Positions 61,893 to 64,000 of a DNA stretch of 64,000 nucleotides are shown in pieces. Within the stretch, counting starts at the first letter, position 1, and each line of letters begins with the position of its first letter. The notes beneath the pieces were generated by a model, which ran no database searches, was not told the origin of the DNA, and saw only the letters and a list, made by a program, of their open reading frames with translations. Origin of the DNA: Lachnospiraceae bacterium (GTDB lineage Bacteria > Bacillota > Clostridia > Lachnospirales > Anaerotignaceae); contig DPJA01000038.1 of NCBI GenBank assembly GCA_003543235.1, positions 571,343-635,342 of the forward strand. The letters run 5' to 3'. A program made the translations under genes and the position numbers.

Positions 61893-62855
61893 ATGAAGCA
61901 GTTCAATAGTAACATAACTTTTATAGATTTATTTGCAGGAATCGGCGGTTTTAGAATTGCAATGGAGCATTATGGAGCAACGTGTGTTTTTTCATCAGAA
62001 ATAGATAATTACGCCAAACAAACCTACTCTACAAACTTTGATGATATGCCTCATGGTGACATTACTTTAATTAGTGAAACGATAATACCAAAACACGATG
62101 TTCTATGTGCTGGATTTCCTTGTCAAGCCTTTAGCATAAGCGGAAAGCAAAAGGGGTTTGAGGATGCACGAGGAACATTATTTTTTGAAATCATTCGTAT
62201 TGTTAACTTTCATAAGCCAAAGCTTTTACTGCTAGAAAATGTTGCAAATTTAAAAAATCATTCGGATGGAGAAACCATAAACCATATGGTTTCTTTACTT
62301 AAGGACATTGGCTATACAGTCTTTTTTGATATTCTAAATGCTAGTAACTTTGGTGTTCCACAATCAAGAAAAAGAATTTATTTTGTATGTTTCAGAAATG
62401 ATATAAATGTTAAAAATTTTAATTTTCCAAAACCAACAAAAAAAGATATAGCTTTAGAAGACGTACTTCTTCCCGACCACATAACCAAAGATTACATAAT
62501 ATATAGAGATGATATAAACATACAAAAAACTGAGCCAACAAATAGAACCAACAAACCAATTAGAATAGGCACTATAAATAAAGGCGGTCAAGGTGAACGA
62601 ATATACAGCCCTAAAGGTCATGCAATAACACTATCTGCAAATGGTGGAGGGGCTGGTGCTAAAACAGGTGCTTACCTAATTAATGGCAAAGTGCGAAAGC
62701 TGTGCCCAGAAGAATGTAAACTAGTTCAAGGATTTCCATCAAACTATATTATACCTGTAAACGATAGTCAGGCATGGAAGCAGTTTGGAAACACTGTTGC
62801 AATACCTGTATTAGAAGCAATTATTGAAAGCATATTAGAGCTGAACATTATTTGA
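61893..62855 (+). CDS. DNA (cytosine-5) methyltransferase
   Basis: 320 residues. C5-methyltransferase motifs in order: I FIDLFAGIGGFRIAMEHYG, IV GFPCQAFSISGKQKGF (catalytic Cys), VI LLENVANL, VIII VPQSRKRIYFV, X QFGNTVAIPVLEAI. It protects host DNA from the convergent endonuclease. ATG at 61893 behind AGGAGG; an ATG at 61872 has no site. Target sequence cannot be inferred. Confidence 0.95.
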   Translation: MKQFNSNITFIDLFAGIGGFRIAMEHYGATCVFSSEIDNYAKQTYSTNFDDMPHGDITLISETIIPKHDVLCAGFPCQAFSISGKQKGFEDARGTLFFEIIRIVNFHKPKLLLLENVANLKNHSDGETINHMVSLLKDIGYTVFFDILNASNFGVPQSRKRIYFVCFRNDINVKNFNFPKPTKKDIALEDVLLPDHITKDYIIYRDDINIQKTEPTNRTNKPIRIGTINKGGQGERIYSPKGHAITLSANGGGAGAKTGAYLINGKVRKLCPEECKLVQGFPSNYIIPVNDSQAWKQFGNTVAIPVLEAIIESILELNII

Positions 62856-62873
62856 AATAATTAGTTCTTCCCA

Positions 62874-63680
62874 TTATTTTGCTGCACCTATCTCATGTTC
62901 AAAAGAGTATACATCACTTTGCTCCTGTTTTTGTTTCAGTCTTATTGAAAATATTACATTTGCATTATTGGTGTTTGAAAGTACTCTAATAAGGTATTTT
63001 CCATTAGATTCACAATTTAGTTGATAGGAATATTTCATTCCTGTCAACTTTTCCTTGTCTGGAATAGTCTCATTAACTATAGCATAAGCCTTTTTGCCCT
63101 CGTACACTATTTCACAGCGTCCATATTTTGAGATAATCAATTCTTGAATTTCACTTTTCTGAATTGCTGGCAAATCACGAGAACCGCTTTTCTTCTTCCT
63201 AAATGAAGCACTAATTTCAAAGTACTCATAAAATTTTTCAGTTGGAAAGATTATAAATGAATTTGAGTAATCTGAAGTAATAATAAATTTTGCACCATTT
63301 TCTAAATAATGATTGATAATCCATGTTGCAAAAATTTCTGGTGATAAATCTATTTTTGTTGAAGCCGTAGAAACATTTTTGTAGTGTTCATAATTGTCAT
63401 TAATATGTTTTAATATGTATTCAGAAATTTCATTCTCTGATGATTTATTTTGATTACTAAATACAAATCTTCTCGATTCATCCAATAACACAAACTGCCC
63501 ACTCTGTGCATCAGCCATTTTCACTTCAATAAAAAACTTTAAATTGCCATCATCTAAAACAGCTATATCTGATACGGTAGAATCACTTTTTCCAGTCTGT
63601 TCAAACTTTAAATTACCATAGCCATATTTTTTTTGAAGATACTCTACACAATCATTTTCAAATCTCTCCCAATTTTCCAT
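62874..63680 (-). CDS. Putative type II restriction endonuclease
   Basis: 268 residues, convergent with the methyltransferase with an 18-base gap. The N-terminal part has a PD-(D/E)xK-like arrangement: DSTVSDIAVLDDGNLKFFIEVKMAD (Asp, then Glu-x-Lys), followed by SGQFVLLDESRRFVF. Context makes it the cognate nuclease. No specific subtype is recognised. AGGTTTAATA precedes the ATG. Confidence 0.75.
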   Translation of the reverse strand: MENWERFENDCVEYLQKKYGYGNLKFEQTGKSDSTVSDIAVLDDGNLKFFIEVKMADAQSGQFVLLDESRRFVFSNQNKSSENEISEYILKHINDNYEHYKNVSTASTKIDLSPEIFATWIINHYLENGAKFIITSDYSNSFIIFPTEKFYEYFEISASFRKKKSGSRDLPAIQKSEIQELIISKYGRCEIVYEGKKAYAIVNETIPDKEKLTGMKYSYQLNCESNGKYLIRVLSNTNNANVIFSIRLKQKQEQSDVYSFEHEIGAAK

Positions 63681-63799
63681 TATTAAACCTCCATAATAAT
63701 TTAAAATATACTACCTGTTTTTAATTATACTCCTTTTACATAAAATGGCAATAAGTATTATTTTTTTCACATAATTACTATTTTTGATACGAAACAACA

Positions 63800-63859
63800 C
63801 CTCCTACAAACTAATATTATAACCATGAAACATTACCAACCTTATAATATTAAAGGAGG
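63800..63859 (+). promoter_or_regulatory. Shine-Dalgarno-sequestering leader hairpin, second DUF1643 copy
   Basis: CCTCCT (63800-63805) against AGGAGG (63854-63859) and TAATATTATAA (63812-63822) against TTATAATATTA (63842-63852), the same layout and loop as at 56550-56609 with one base change in the loop. Confidence 0.6.
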
Positions 63860-63867
63860 AAACACCA

Positions 63868-64000
63868 ATGCCAATCACAGAAAAAGCTACCATCAAGAGC
63901 AAATGCACCTTTTCAAAGGACAGGAAACACAAGTTTCTGTTAGCCCTAGAGTGGGAAGAAAAGAAGCCAAAGGCAGTTGTCATCATGACATCACCTGCAG
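63868..64000 (+). CDS. DUF1643-family protein, second copy (cut by window edge)
   Basis: The first 44 codons are nearly identical to the gene at 56618 (MPITEKATIKSKCTFSKDRK, then LALEWEEKKPKAVVIMTSPA). It continues beyond the right edge. With the copy at 56618 it flanks the recombinase and restriction-modification genes as a direct repeat. Confidence 0.85.
   Translation, partial: MPITEKATIKSKCTFSKDRKHKFLLALEWEEKKPKAVVIMTSPA

Noticed and set aside
1..64000. tRNA or rRNA genes
   Set aside because: Looked for typical tRNA arms with TTCGA loops and rRNA blocks; none recognised.

Overview
The window is AT-rich, with strong GGAGG-type ribosome binding sites, TTGACA/TATAAT-like promoters, S-layer homology (SLH) proteins, ferredoxin-dependent 2-oxoacid oxidoreductase genes and a Fe-S dehydratase. 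This points to an anaerobic low-GC Firmicute, most likely of class Clostridia; the genus cannot be told from the sequence. No rRNA, tRNA or CRISPR array was seen.

Layout. 0-4.7 kb: end of a polar amino acid ABC importer, a divergent pair made of an iron-alcohol-dehydrogenase-like protein that has lost its metal ligands and a PucR-type regulator with a large palindrome between them, and a ureohydrolase. 4.8-9 kb and 19-24 kb: two giant SLH cell-surface proteins, the second with a repeat-rich secreted partner. 9.5-12.6 kb: ppx-ppk1 polyphosphate operon behind a Pho-box-like repeat. 12.7-18.8 kb: a type IV pilus/type II secretion-like operon (PilT-like ATPase, pilin-like proteins, PilC/GspF, transglutaminase) headed by a BTAD regulator with a degenerate GGDEF-like domain. 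24.4-28.3 kb: small genes and debris (ferritin-like protein, lipoprotein, nonsense-mutated threonine aldolase-like gene, cysteine/histidine amidase, recombinase relic).

28.3-52.1 kb is a catabolic island. A minus-strand operon starting at urocanate hydratase (hutU) continues through an acetolactate-synthase-like enzyme, both aconitase X subunits, two 2-hydroxyacid dehydrogenases, indolepyruvate:ferredoxin oxidoreductase (iorA, iorB) and an ADP-forming acyl-CoA synthetase. A second operon holds an M20 amidohydrolase, a HutF-like deiminase, hutI and a HutD-like protein. A third encodes an ABC permease and ATPase whose binding-protein gene beside hutD has collapsed; an intact related binding protein lies after the first operon. 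No histidine ammonia-lyase is present. A large SARP-type ATPase/TPR regulator is divergent from hutU. All three operon promoters carry SARP-like direct heptamers (TARACGT-N4-TARAYKV) at the geometry known for SARP activators, and each leader then folds into a hairpin, U-rich in the hutU and permease leaders.

52.2-64 kb is an accessory region: a DUF262 plus HEPN gene pair, a DUF1643 gene (a second copy begins at the right edge; two relics lie elsewhere) whose Shine-Dalgarno is sequestered by a conserved hairpin, a Mor-like regulator, a large serine recombinase with an XRE regulator, a 46-bp direct repeat that brackets about 8 kb, and a cytosine-methyltransferase restriction-modification system.
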